Shown here piece by piece: positions 1-7,601 of a DNA stretch of 16,949 nt (positions are counted from its first letter, which is position 1; each line of letters opens with the position of its first letter). Origin of the DNA: Microbacterium sp. (GTDB taxonomy: Bacteria > Actinomycetota > Actinomycetes > Actinomycetales > Microbacteriaceae); the NCBI RefSeq assembly GCF_003248605.1, contig NZ_QFPF01000054.1, positions 1 through 16,949 of the forward strand, written 5' to 3'. The notes beneath the pieces were generated by a model. It had not been told where the DNA came from. It ran no database searches and saw nothing but the letters and a program-made list of their open reading frames with translations. The translations under genes and the position numbers were made by a program.

Positions 1-741
1 CAGGTCGATGGCCTTGTCGGGCAACTGGCGCGCCGGAATGTACCGATTGGACAGGGATGCGGCGGCCACGAGCGCACCGTCGGCGATCGCGACCTTGTGG
101 TGGGCCTCGTAGCGCTCCTTCAGCCCGCGCAGGATCGCGACCGTGTCCTCGACGCTGGGCTCGCCGACGTACACCTGCTGGAAGCGGCGCTCCAGCGCGG
201 CATCCTTCTCGATGAACTCGCGGTACTCGTTGAGCGTCGTCGCGCCGATCAGGCGCAGCTCGCCGCGGGCGAGCATCGGCTTGAGCATGTTGGATGCCGC
301 GACAGATCCCTCGCCGCCACCCGCCCCCATCAGCACGTGCAGCTCGTCGATGAAGGTGATGACACGACCCTCGGATTCGGTGATCTCCTTCAGCACGCTC
401 TTGAGTCGCTCTTCGAACTGCCCCCGGTACATCGCACCGGCGACGAGCGCCGAGATGTCGAGAGTGATGAGCTCCTTGTCTTTGAGGGACTCGGCGACGT
501 CGCCCGCGACGATGCGCTGGGCCAGCCCCTCGACCACCGCGGTCTTTCCGACGCCGGGCTCACCGATCAGGACGGGGTTGTTCTTGGTCCGGCGCGTGAG
601 CACCTGGCTGACGCGCCGTATCTCGCTGTCGCGCCCGATGACCGGATCGAGCTTGCCCGCCTTGGCGCGCTCGGTGAGGTTGATGCCGAACTGCTCGAGG
701 GCGCTCTGCTGCTCTTCCTGAGGCTGCTGGCCGGGTTGCAT
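1..741 (-). CDS. clpB: ATP-dependent disaggregase ClpB, N-domain-less, 5' part only
   Basis: This is the N-terminal 247 residues of a ClpB/Hsp104 AAA+ disaggregase; the gene continues past the left edge. ClpB works with DnaK-DnaJ-GrpE in the cytoplasm to pull proteins out of aggregates. Visible are Walker A GEPGVGKT (residues 60-67), Walker B VITFIDE (about 127-133), the pore-loop context [12 protein letters not shown] (102-113) and the arginine-finger region ERRF (184-187), all of the first nucleotide-binding domain. The protein goes from a Gln-rich start of about 12 residues straight into [13 protein letters not shown]. It lacks the roughly 140-residue N-terminal Clp repeat domain of classical ClpB. 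No N-domain can lie further upstream, because the promoter and HspR operator sit within 90 bases of this ATG. The ribosome binding site is weak. I infer heat-shock control by HspR from the operator. Confidence 0.93.
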   Translation of the reverse strand, partial: MQPGQQPQEEQQSALEQFGINLTERAKAGKLDPVIGRDSEIRRVSQVLTRRTKNNPVLIGEPGVGKTAVVEGLAQRIVAGDVAESLKDKELITLDISALVAGAMYRGQFEERLKSVLKEITESEGRVITFIDELHVLMGAGGGEGSVAASNMLKPMLARGELRLIGATTLNEYREFIEKDAALERRFQQVYVGEPSVEDTVAILRGLKERYEAHHKVAIADGALVAAASLSNRYIPARQLPDKAIDL

Positions 742-776
742 GATGGTCCGTTCTCGCTGAATCCATGGGCTCGCAG

Positions 777-827
777 AAACTTGAGCCTTACAGACTCAAG
801 TTTACATCGCGCGCACGGATCCGGCAA
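777..827 (-). promoter_or_regulatory. clpB promoter with HspR operator (HAIR)
   Basis: A perfect 9-bp inverted repeat, AAACTTGAG (777-785) and CTCAAGTTT (795-803), has a 9-base spacer. Read as the HAIR consensus CTTGAGT-N7-ACTCAAG known for Streptomyces HspR, it matches 13 of 14 positions. On the minus strand a -35-like TTGCCG (822-827) is 17 bases from a -10-like TAAACT (799-804), and this -10 overlaps the operator arm. A repressor bound here would block RNA polymerase directly. The clpB ATG lies about 50 bases downstream. HspR is encoded at 7645-8091. Confidence 0.85.
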
Positions 828-881
828 TGCCCCGCCGGCGCAGATGATGCCCGGCACAGGGAGTACCCATCCGTAGGCGGT

Positions 882-961
882 CAACATTCCGGAGACATGC
901 GCGCACAACGGCCGGCAGGGCACCCTCGGGCCGTTGCCGCGCAGGCAACTCCGGAATGTTG
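882..961. repeat. 80-nt nested inverted repeat between clpB and the GlxA-type gene
   Basis: The outer arms CAACATTCCGGAG (882-894) and CTCCGGAATGTTG (949-961) are perfectly complementary over 13 bp. Inside are a 5-bp stem (899-903 with 938-942), a small bulge, and an 8-bp stem CAACGGCC (906-913) with GGCCGTTG (929-936), capped by AGGG/CCCT. It lies downstream of the minus-strand regulator gene and upstream of the clpB promoter. It could end transcription of the regulator, although no T tract follows. It could also be a mobile palindromic repeat or a DNA cruciform. Confidence 0.75.
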
Positions 962-1006
962 TCCGGAAATGGCACGCACCCCGGCCACCCGCTACCGCAC
1001 GACCGC

Positions 1007-1966
1007 TCAAGCCGGGACGGCGCAGGAGAAGGTCGCGCGGTACGCCGTCGGCGTGGTGCCCAGCACCCGGGCGAAGTTCTGCCGCAGCACGGCGGCCGAC
1101 CCGAATCCGCACTCGTCCGCGATGCGGTCGAGCCCGAGGTCTGTCCTCTCCAGCAGCCGCTGGGCGTGCAGCACCCGCTGCCTCGCGAGCCACGCCGCCG
1201 GCGTCGCGCCGAAGTCCGCCTTGAACCGGCGGGCGAAGGTGCGCGGCGACATGTGCGCCCGCGCGGCGAGCTGATCGACGGTGAGCTCGACGCGCAGATT
1301 CTGCAGCATCCAGTCCGTGACGGGGGCCAGGGAGAGCGAGGCGACCGGGGGCAGCGGCGCGGCGATGAACTGCGCCTGCCCGCCGTCGCGCTGCGGCGGC
1401 ACCACCATGCGCCGCGCGATCGTGTTCGTGACCTCGGCGCCGAGCTCCTGTCGCAACAGGTGCAGGCAGGCGTCGAGCCCCGCGGCGGTGCCGGCGCTCG
1501 TGATGACCTTGCCGTCCTGCACGTACAGAACATCGGGATCCACCTCGATCCGCGGGTACATCCGGCCCATCGTGTCGGCGTACTTCCAGTGCGTCGTCGC
1601 CCGGCGCCCGTCGAGCACACCCGCCGCAGCCAGCACGAACGAGCCGCTGCACACGCTCAGCAGCCATGCGTCGCGGGCGGCCGCGCGACGCACGACCTCA
1701 GCGATCCGCTCGTCGATGCTCCCCCACGTCGCCCGCGGAACGGGCGTCACCACGACCAGATCCGCCGTCTCGGCGAACGAGAGGTCGTGCTCGACGTTGA
1801 TCGAGAATCCGAGGTTCGAGTCGATCGCCCCGGGCTCGGCGGCACAGATCCGGAAGTCGAAGGGGCGGATGCCGTCATCCGAGCGGTCGAGACCGAAGGC
1901 CTCGCACGCGAGCCCGAACTCGAAGGGCGCGAACCCGTCCTGCACGATGACGGCGACGGTCTGCAT
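1007..1966 (-). CDS. GlxA-type transcriptional regulator (DJ-1/PfpI + AraC HTH)
   Basis: This 319-residue protein joins an N-terminal DJ-1/PfpI (class I glutamine amidotransferase-like) domain, about residues 1-170, to a C-terminal AraC/XylS double helix-turn-helix, about 225-310. The nucleophile-elbow motif SVCSGSF places Cys106 where the family has its conserved cysteine. In such regulators the domain usually senses a ligand and need not be catalytic. The HTH part shows AARAHMSPRTFARRFKADFG and RIADECGFGSAAVLRQNFAR. I chose the ATG at 1966 because GGGAGG lies six bases upstream; an in-frame start at 2020 has no such site and would run through the operator. The gene is divergent from the small membrane protein at 2057 and probably controls both. 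The ligand cannot be read from the sequence. Confidence 0.92.
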   Translation of the reverse strand: MQTVAVIVQDGFAPFEFGLACEAFGLDRSDDGIRPFDFRICAAEPGAIDSNLGFSINVEHDLSFAETADLVVVTPVPRATWGSIDERIAEVVRRAAARDAWLLSVCSGSFVLAAAGVLDGRRATTHWKYADTMGRMYPRIEVDPDVLYVQDGKVITSAGTAAGLDACLHLLRQELGAEVTNTIARRMVVPPQRDGGQAQFIAAPLPPVASLSLAPVTDWMLQNLRVELTVDQLAARAHMSPRTFARRFKADFGATPAAWLARQRVLHAQRLLERTDLGLDRIADECGFGSAAVLRQNFARVLGTTPTAYRATFSCAVPA

Positions 1967-1983
1967 GCGGAGCCTCCCGGAGT

Positions 1984-2057
1984 GTGGCAGAAATCTTACG
2001 ACCCATGGCCATTCTGCCACTCGTGGCAGAATGGCGTCAATCGTAGCGTGTCTGCCA
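1984..2057. promoter_or_regulatory. Divergent control region with four-half-site operator
   Basis: A perfect palindrome has arms CCATTCTGCCAC (2009-2020) and GTGGCAGAATGG (2023-2034) around a TC centre. An outer half-site GTGGCAGAA lies at 1984-1992, and an oppositely oriented TCTGCCA at 2051-2057. Both are about 33 bases from the centre, so the array is symmetric. A minus-strand -10 TAAGAT (1993-1998) serves the regulator and a plus-strand -10 TAGCGT (2044-2049) serves the small gene. The palindrome covers the -35 position of both. I infer that the adjacent GlxA-type protein binds here. Confidence 0.75.
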
Positions 2058-2293
2058 TGACCGTTCTCCTCGCACTCCTCGCCCTCGCCGCGATCGGCGG
2101 CATCATCGCCACCGTCCGCGCGGTCTTCACCGACGGCTACGGCCGCGTTCCGACCGACCCCGCACGTGTGCCCGACGTCCGCGACGAGGGCCCCGCCGCC
2201 TCAGGCGGTCCGGCCGCCCGCGTACACGTCGAGCAGGCGCGTGACATGGGTCTCGGGATCGAAGTCCCGCGCACCGTCGGCCGCCTGCTCTGA
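2057..2293 (+). CDS. Small single-pass membrane protein, unknown function
   Basis: This 78-residue open frame starts with one clear hydrophobic segment (residues 2-22, TVLLALLALAAIGGIIATVRA) and continues with a polar region, FTDGYGRVPTDPARVPD. It has no recognised domain. The ATG is seven bases after TAGCGT and has no ribosome binding site, which suggests a leaderless mRNA. The last 93 bases overlap, in antisense, the 3' end of the glycosyltransferase gene ending at 2201. Residues after about 48 may therefore be a read-through tail from stop-codon loss or a nearby frameshift. Its position opposite the GlxA-type regulator makes it the likely target of that regulator. Confidence 0.6.
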   Translation: MTVLLALLALAAIGGIIATVRAVFTDGYGRVPTDPARVPDVRDEGPAASGGPAARVHVEQARDMGLGIEVPRTVGRLL

Positions 2294-3508
2294 GGCGCGC
2301 ACGACAGGTGCCGGGTCGCGCGCGAGCGAGACCAGCAGAGCGGCCATCGCCTCGACGTCCGGGCCCGCGGCGCGCAGCCCCGCGATCGCGACCCCCTCGG
2401 TCAGCGCCGGATCGACGTAGAACACCCCGCGCCGGGCGTGCAGCGCCTCGACGATCGTGACGGGCTGGTTGTCGAAACCGTGCGAGGTCAGCGCCACCAG
2501 GTGCGCGCCGCGCATGCGCCGCTGCACCTCACCGCGCTCGAGACGCCCCGCGAACACGATCGGCAGTCCCCCCGCTCGCCGCTCGGCTTCGCCGCGGAGC
2601 AGCCCCTCGCCGATGATCTCGACCACCAGCGCATCCGGCCCGAGGGCCGCGCACGCCCGCGCGACCGCGTCGATCCACTCGAGCAGGCGCTTCTCTGCCA
2701 CGAGGCGTCCCACCCACACGATCCGCAGGGGAGCGTCGATCGCGGTGAGCGGCTCGCCCGCGGGGCCGATCGAGGCCACGGCGTTCGGCACGACGCTCAC
2801 GCGGCGCAGTCCCGCCGCGCGCAGGCGCTCGGCCTGATGCGCGGACGGCGACACGACCAGATCGACCCGCCGCGCCATCGAGAGCGTGAGATTGCGCAGT
2901 GCGGAGTCCAGAGCGGCGGGAGCGAGCGCGTCGTGGGAGGTGGGGAATCCGCGCAGCCACCGGCCGAATCCGCGCACGGCACCGGCGGCGATGCGCGTCG
3001 CCGGCGCGGGGACGACGGCCTGCCAGAAGAAGGTGTGCACGGTCTGCACCGTGCGCAGGCCGAGGGCGCGCGCGGACGACACCGCCGCGGCGGTCAAGCC
3101 GAACTCGGAGTGGGCGTGCACGACCTCGATGCGGCGTGCCGCGAACTCGGCGCGCAGGCGGGAGCGCAGCATCCGCGAGTTGCGGATGACGGGCAGATCG
3201 ACACCGGGCACCGTGAGGGGCGCGTAGACCGCGACGATGTCGCCGCCCGCGCGCAGCCAGGCCTGGCGCCAATGTGCCCCCGCGGCGTCGTCACCCCTCG
3301 CCGCATCACCAGCCCCCATCGCGTCGTCAGCGCCCACGGCGGGCCGCAGCACCGAGGCGAAGGCACCGACGGGCGCGACGATCGTGACCTCGTGCCCCCG
3401 CGCGCGCAGAAGGTGCGCCTCGTCGAGGAACGCGCTCTGGGCACCACCCAGGTAGTCCAGCGAATAGTCGCAGACCAGCGCGATGCGCCGTGGGGCGTCG
3501 GAGTGCAC
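2201..3508 (-). CDS. GT4-family glycosyltransferase (second gene of pair)
   Basis: This 435-residue GT-B-fold glycosyltransferase probably moves a sugar from a nucleotide-sugar donor to a lipid or cell-envelope acceptor on the cytoplasmic side; donor and acceptor are not predictable here. The N-terminal acceptor domain shows DYLGGAQSAFLDEAHLLRARGHEV (residues 18-41) and HAHSEFG (131-137). The C-terminal donor domain shows VGRLVAEKRL (266-275), with Arg268 and Lys273 at the phosphate-binding positions. The usual E-x7-E motif is here D346-x7-E354 (DNQPVTIVE). An Ala/Gly/Asp-rich insert lies at about 57-78. The GTG start is four bases after the stop of the upstream glycosyltransferase, and GAGGG within the end of that gene serves as ribosome binding site, so translation is probably coupled. 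Confidence 0.87.
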   Translation of the reverse strand: MHSDAPRRIALVCDYSLDYLGGAQSAFLDEAHLLRARGHEVTIVAPVGAFASVLRPAVGADDAMGAGDAARGDDAAGAHWRQAWLRAGGDIVAVYAPLTVPGVDLPVIRNSRMLRSRLRAEFAARRIEVVHAHSEFGLTAAAVSSARALGLRTVQTVHTFFWQAVVPAPATRIAAGAVRGFGRWLRGFPTSHDALAPAALDSALRNLTLSMARRVDLVVSPSAHQAERLRAAGLRRVSVVPNAVASIGPAGEPLTAIDAPLRIVWVGRLVAEKRLLEWIDAVARACAALGPDALVVEIIGEGLLRGEAERRAGGLPIVFAGRLERGEVQRRMRGAHLVALTSHGFDNQPVTIVEALHARRGVFYVDPALTEGVAIAGLRAAGPDVEAMAALLVSLARDPAPVVRASEQAADGARDFDPETHVTRLLDVYAGGRTA

Positions 3509-3512
3509 GGAG

Positions 3513-4763
3513 TCAGCCCTCGACGGGCTCGCCGCGGTAGAGCGCCTCGAACGTGCGCAGCGTGCGATCGATGTCGTGGATCTTCACCCCGTCGAGCGAT
3601 GCCTGCTGCAGGCGCCGCCGCTCATCGGGATCGGCCGTGAGCACCCGCGTCAGCGCGGCGGTGAGCTCGTCGATGCTCGCCGGGTCGAAGAGGTAGCCGT
3701 TGTCACCTTCGCGCACCAGGTGCGGCAGCGCCATCGCGTCGGCGGCGACGACGGGCAGCCCCGACGCCATGGCCTCCATCGTCGCGATCGACTGCAGCTC
3801 GGCGACGGAAGGCATCGCGAAGACGCTCGCGCGCGTGTAGATGCGCCGCAGCTCGTCGTCGTCGACACGACCGTGGAACACGACACGGTCGGCGATGCCG
3901 AGCTGCTCCGCGAGCTGCTCGAGGTGCTTTCGCTGGTCTCCGCCGCCGACGATCTCGACGTCGACGTCCAGCGCCGGGTCGAGGGCGGCGACCGCGCGCA
4001 GCAGCTGATCGATCTGCTTCTCGCGCGTGAGCCGGCCGACGAACAGCACGCGGTGGCGATCGCGGGGCGAGAGGTCGGCGGTGTACTTCGCCGCGTCGAT
4101 GCCGCAGCTGATCGGGACGACCCCGTCGATGTCGATGGCGGCTTCGAGGAAGTCGGCCGCCTTGCGCGTCGGTGTGGTCACGGCGCGGGTGAGGGCGAAG
4201 GTGCGCGCCGCATCGTCCCACGCGAGCTTGACGAAGAGGCGGTCGAGCACCGGGGGGAGCGTCGTGAAGTCGAGGATGTTCTCGGGCATCACGTGGTTGG
4301 TCGCCACGATCGGAATGCCGCGCTTGTGCGCCTCGCGGGCGAGGCCGCGACCGATCACGATGTGCGACTGGATGTGGACGACGTCGGGCCGCACCTCGTC
4401 GAGCACGCGCCGGGCATAGTGCTTGGAGCGCCAGGGCCAGACGAAGCGCAGCCAGTCGTGCGGGGGCCAGCGCACCGACGGCAGCCGGTGCATGATGACG
4501 GGCTCGCCCTCGATCTGCTCGACCGCGGGCGACGCACGACGGTAGACCCGGTTGGGCGCCACGACGTGCACGTCGTGTCCGCGGGCCACGAGCCCCGCCG
4601 CGAGGCGTTCGCTGAACCGGGCGGCGCCGTTGACGTCGGGCGCGAAGGTGTCGCACCCCATCACGATCGTGAGGCCGCGGGCGGATGCCGGGGCCCCGGC
4701 AGCGGCGGCCGCTTCGGGCAGTTCCGTGCCCTGCGACGCGCCGTGGGTCTCGGGGGAACTCAC
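3513..4763 (-). CDS. GT4-family glycosyltransferase (first gene of pair)
   Basis: This 416-residue retaining GT-B glycosyltransferase resembles the actinobacterial mannosyl/glucosyl-transferases that act on diacylglycerol or phosphatidylinositol glycolipids. I cannot assign donor or acceptor. Motifs are the acceptor-side loop GCDTFAPDVNGAARFSERLA (residues 36-55), DVVHIQSHIVIGRG (127-140), the donor-site GRLTREK (243-249, Arg244 and Lys249) and a complete E-x7-E motif, E322-x7-E330, followed by ASGLPVVAADA. The first 29 residues are Ala/Pro-rich and probably disordered. The start is GTG; no strong ribosome binding site precedes it, so a start a little inside is possible. It is the first gene of a two-gene unit and reads divergently from the gene at 4912. 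Confidence 0.88.
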   Translation of the reverse strand: MSSPETHGASQGTELPEAAAAAGAPASARGLTIVMGCDTFAPDVNGAARFSERLAAGLVARGHDVHVVAPNRVYRRASPAVEQIEGEPVIMHRLPSVRWPPHDWLRFVWPWRSKHYARRVLDEVRPDVVHIQSHIVIGRGLAREAHKRGIPIVATNHVMPENILDFTTLPPVLDRLFVKLAWDDAARTFALTRAVTTPTRKAADFLEAAIDIDGVVPISCGIDAAKYTADLSPRDRHRVLFVGRLTREKQIDQLLRAVAALDPALDVDVEIVGGGDQRKHLEQLAEQLGIADRVVFHGRVDDDELRRIYTRASVFAMPSVAELQSIATMEAMASGLPVVAADAMALPHLVREGDNGYLFDPASIDELTAALTRVLTADPDERRRLQQASLDGVKIHDIDRTLRTFEALYRGEPVEG

Positions 4764-4899
4764 GGGATGCGGGTGCCTAACTGTGCGGCGGACGGGGGTC
4801 GCACGGGTGGTGCATGCGCGTCGCCACTCTACCCGAGCGGCCCCCGCTGACCCTCGAGGCGCGAGGCGATCCGCGGATGTGCGGCGACCGCATCCCGCC

Positions 4900-4912
4900 T
4901 ACCCTGGTTTCA
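4900..4912 (+). promoter_or_regulatory. -10 box of a probably leaderless transcript
   Basis: TACCCT (4900-4905) fits the actinobacterial TAnnnT -10 pattern and ends six bases before the ATG at 4912. Transcription would then start at or next to the A of the start codon. No convincing -35 and no ribosome binding site are visible. Confidence 0.5.
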
Positions 4913-5505
4913 TGCCGAGACTGCAGGCCGACGCCGACACCACCCGCTGGGTGCCCGTGACAGGATCGCTCGGCTTCAAGGGCCGCCGCCACCGCAAAGC
5001 GGCGATCGGGATGCTGCTGGGCCAGGCCGGTCGCGCGATGGGGGCGCCGGAGCGGCCCGGGTCGGGCTTCGCGGCATGGGCGATGAGCCAGGCAGCGCCC
5101 CTGCTGATGCGCCGTGCCGCGGGGCGCGTGCTCGTGTGGGTGTGGAAGGACGACCCGGAGCTCGTCGTGGTCATGGCGCAGGTGCAGGAGGCGACGTCGC
5201 AGCTGCGCGCCGCGCGCGCGATGATGCCGATGGAGTACGACGACACCGAGACGTTCGTCGGCCGCCACCTCGGCGCGGGCGAGCGTCTCGTCATCGATCT
5301 GCCGAAGGACCCGCGCACGCCGCCCTTCGCGACCTACACGTGGGACACGGGCGCGCACTTCGTGACCATCAACGCCGTGTGCAGTGACCGGGAGCGATTC
5401 GGCACGGTGACCGCGCCCCTGGACGAGCTGGCGCGCAGCATCCGCCTCATCGACGACCTCGAGGCCGGCGAGGCGCCCGGCGTCCTGCGCATCGACCCGG
5501 CCTGA
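4912..5505 (+). CDS. Conserved-looking protein of unknown function
   Basis: This 197-residue protein matches no domain that I recognise. It has a basic N-terminal stretch (GFKGRRHRKAAIGMLLGQAGRAMG, residues 21-44), an Ala-rich helix (53-70), then alternating beta-like segments (VLVWVWKDDPELVVVMAQVQ, 73-92; FATYTWDTGAHFVTINAVCSD, starting near 144) and an acidic C terminus. It has no signal peptide and no clear membrane span. Codon use and the steady GC-rich third position fit a real gene, and antisense frames across it are poorer. The ATG follows the TACCCT -10 box. The next gene begins 49 bases on, so the two may share a transcript. Confidence 0.75.
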   Translation: MPRLQADADTTRWVPVTGSLGFKGRRHRKAAIGMLLGQAGRAMGAPERPGSGFAAWAMSQAAPLLMRRAAGRVLVWVWKDDPELVVVMAQVQEATSQLRAARAMMPMEYDDTETFVGRHLGAGERLVIDLPKDPRTPPFATYTWDTGAHFVTINAVCSDRERFGTVTAPLDELARSIRLIDDLEAGEAPGVLRIDPA

Positions 5506-5554
5506 TCCGGCCCGAACCGCCCCTGCCCCCTCGAACCGATGGCACGCTGGGGGG

Positions 5555-6184
5555 ATGGCGACCCTGCCGATGTTCCCGCTCGGATCGGTGCTGATCCCGG
5601 GCATGCCGTTGACGCTGCGCATCTTCGAACCGCGCTACCGCGCGCTCTTCGCCGATGTCATGGCGGGCGACGCGGAGTTCGGCGTCGTGCTGATCGAGCG
5701 TGGCACCGAGGTGGGCGGCGGCGACCAGCGCTTCTCGCGCGGCACGGTCGCGCACGTCCGCGGATACCGCGAACTCGAATCCTCGATCATGGTGGTCGCG
5801 ACGGGCGGGCGGCGCATCGACATCGAGCGCTGGCTCGACGATGACCCCTATCCCCGCGCCGAGGTGCGGGAGATCGCCCCGCTGACCTGGTCGGATGACC
5901 TCGTCGATGTACACCGCCGGGCCGAGAGGTGCGTGCGGCGTCTGCTCGCGACGGCGTCGGAATACGTCGACGTGCCGTGGTCGGTCGACGAGCAGCTCTC
6001 GGACGACCCCATCATGTCGGCCTGGCAGCTCGCGGGCATCGCGCCGATCCAGACCCTCGATCGTTACGCGCTGCTGGGCTCCACGTCGCTGCCCGAGCTG
6101 CTCGAGCGCCTGCAGGGATTCTGCGCCGAGGCCGACGAGCTGATCCGTCTCACCGCAGGACCGCTCGAGATCGACGACGACTGA
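5555..6184 (+). CDS. LON peptidase substrate-binding domain protein
   Basis: This 209-residue protein consists of the LON N-terminal (PUA-like) substrate-binding domain without the AAA+ or protease parts. It opens with LPMFPLGSVLIPGMPLTLRIFEPRYRAL (residues 4-31), which is diagnostic of the family: the PLG turn, then the I/F-E-P-R-Y-R signature. It continues with FGVVLIERGTEVGG, where the family has the conserved F-G-V-V strand. A helical bundle fills the C-terminal half. Stand-alone LON-domain proteins are common in actinobacteria and have no settled function; binding of unfolded or small substrates is the usual guess. The ATG directly follows a run of six G, too close for a standard ribosome binding site. 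Confidence 0.9.
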   Translation: MATLPMFPLGSVLIPGMPLTLRIFEPRYRALFADVMAGDAEFGVVLIERGTEVGGGDQRFSRGTVAHVRGYRELESSIMVVATGGRRIDIERWLDDDPYPRAEVREIAPLTWSDDLVDVHRRAERCVRRLLATASEYVDVPWSVDEQLSDDPIMSAWQLAGIAPIQTLDRYALLGSTSLPELLERLQGFCAEADELIRLTAGPLEIDDD

Positions 6185-6221
6185 CGCGCGTGCGGGCGCG
6201 CAGGCGCGGGATGATGTGCAC

Positions 6222-7601
6222 ATGACCGAAGCCGCCGAGCGCGACACGCTGCCCCGACGCCCGGGGTGGGCGCCCCTGCCCAGCCGAGAGATGCACGCAT
6301 CTGCGGGCCGGTCGACGCGATCGATCGTGCCTCGCGATGCGCTCGCGGGACTGACCACCACAGGGCGCGATCCGCTCGGCATCCTCGCCCGGCAGAACGC
6401 CGACCGCCTGCAGGAGCTGCTGCCCATCCGCACCGAGCGGATGGCGCAGAGCCCGTTCGCGTTCTACCGCGGCACGGCCGCGATCATGGCGGCCGACCTC
6501 TCGCAGGATCCGCATTCCGGCATCCTCGTCGGTTCATGCGGCGAAGCCCACGTCGCCAACTTCGGCTTCTACGCCGGCCCGCAGCGCACGCTGGTCTTCG
6601 ATCTCAACGACTTCGACGAGGCCGCCTGGGCGCCCTGGGAGTGGGACCTCAAGCGCCTCGTCACGAGCATCGTCATCGCGGGGCAGGCCGCCGGGCACGC
6701 CGACGGCGTGATCCGGGATGCTGCGACCTCCGCCGTGCGCACGTACGCGACCGCCCTGCGCGCGGGTTCGCGGCGCAGTCCGCTCCAGCGTTATTTCGAG
6801 CATCTCTCCCCCGACGCGGGCGAGTCGCAGCTCGACGACGAGTCTCGGTCCGTCCTCGCCGCGGCCCGGCGCGACGCCGAGAAGCGCACGGCGGAGCGCG
6901 CCGCCCGCAAGCTGACCGAGCGCACGGACGACGGGCGACTGCGCTTCCTCGAGCGACCGCCCACGATGACGCACGTCGAACCCGAGCTCGAGGATCAGGT
7001 GCACGAGCTGATCGGCGCCTACCTGCGCACCGTCAATGTCGACATCTGGATGCTGCTGCAGCAGTACGGGGTCAGCGACATCGCCCGGCGGGTCGTCGGC
7101 GTCGGGAGCGTCGGCACCCGGTGTCACCTGACCGCGTTCGATGACGGCGAGGGCAACGCGCTGCTGCTGCAGTCGAAGCAGGCGACGCAGAGCGTCCTCT
7201 CCGAGTACGGCGGCATCCACCAGCCCGCCGCGATCACACGCTACGTCGAGGCGCACGGCGAGGGCGCGCGTGTCGTCGCGCTGCAGCGCATCCTGCAGGC
7301 CGTGTCGGATCCGTTCCTCGGGCACTTCCGCTACAACGGCGAGCGCGACTACTACGTGCGGCAGTTCCACGACATGAAGGGCGGCATCGACATGGAGACG
7401 CTGGAGGCGGCGCCCTTCCGCCGGTACGCGGTTGCCTGCGCCACCGTGCTCGCGCGCGCTCACGGGCAGTCGCCGAACGCACCCGTCGTCGCGGGATACG
7501 TCGGCGGCGGCAGGGCGGTGGCCGAGGCGGTCGGCACCTGGTCATACGCCTATGCCGAGCTCTCGCTCGCCGACTACCGGGCCTTCGTCGCGGCCGCCTG
7601 A
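6222..7601 (+). CDS. DUF2252 family protein
   Basis: This 459-residue protein has the two family landmarks: SPFAFYRGTAAIMAADL (residues 77-93) and GSCGEAHVANFGFY (104-117) followed by FDLNDFDEAAWAPWEWDLKRLVTS (126-149). The GEAHxxNFG and DxNDFDE motifs resemble the catalytic and metal-binding loops of the protein-kinase-like (aminoglycoside phosphotransferase/HipA) fold, so a phosphotransferase role is plausible but unproven. Length is normal for the family. I chose ATG 6222 because GATGAT, close to a TATGAT -10 box, ends six bases before it; the GTG at 6216 falls between. It converges with hspR, leaving 43 bases between the stops. Confidence 0.9.
   Translation: MTEAAERDTLPRRPGWAPLPSREMHASAGRSTRSIVPRDALAGLTTTGRDPLGILARQNADRLQELLPIRTERMAQSPFAFYRGTAAIMAADLSQDPHSGILVGSCGEAHVANFGFYAGPQRTLVFDLNDFDEAAWAPWEWDLKRLVTSIVIAGQAAGHADGVIRDAATSAVRTYATALRAGSRRSPLQRYFEHLSPDAGESQLDDESRSVLAAARRDAEKRTAERAARKLTERTDDGRLRFLERPPTMTHVEPELEDQVHELIGAYLRTVNVDIWMLLQQYGVSDIARRVVGVGSVGTRCHLTAFDDGEGNALLLQSKQATQSVLSEYGGIHQPAAITRYVEAHGEGARVVALQRILQAVSDPFLGHFRYNGERDYYVRQFHDMKGGIDMETLEAAPFRRYAVACATVLARAHGQSPNAPVVAGYVGGGRAVAEAVGTWSYAYAELSLADYRAFVAAA

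Noticed and set aside
956..2056. Possible N-terminal extension of the small membrane protein
   Set aside because: It is antisense to the GlxA-type regulator and Arg/Gly-rich without features; the ATG at 2057 has its own -10 box and hydrophobic start.
3483..4850. 455-codon plus-strand frame across the first glycosyltransferase
   Set aside because: The glycosyltransferase on the minus strand has all its family motifs; the plus-strand frame shows none.
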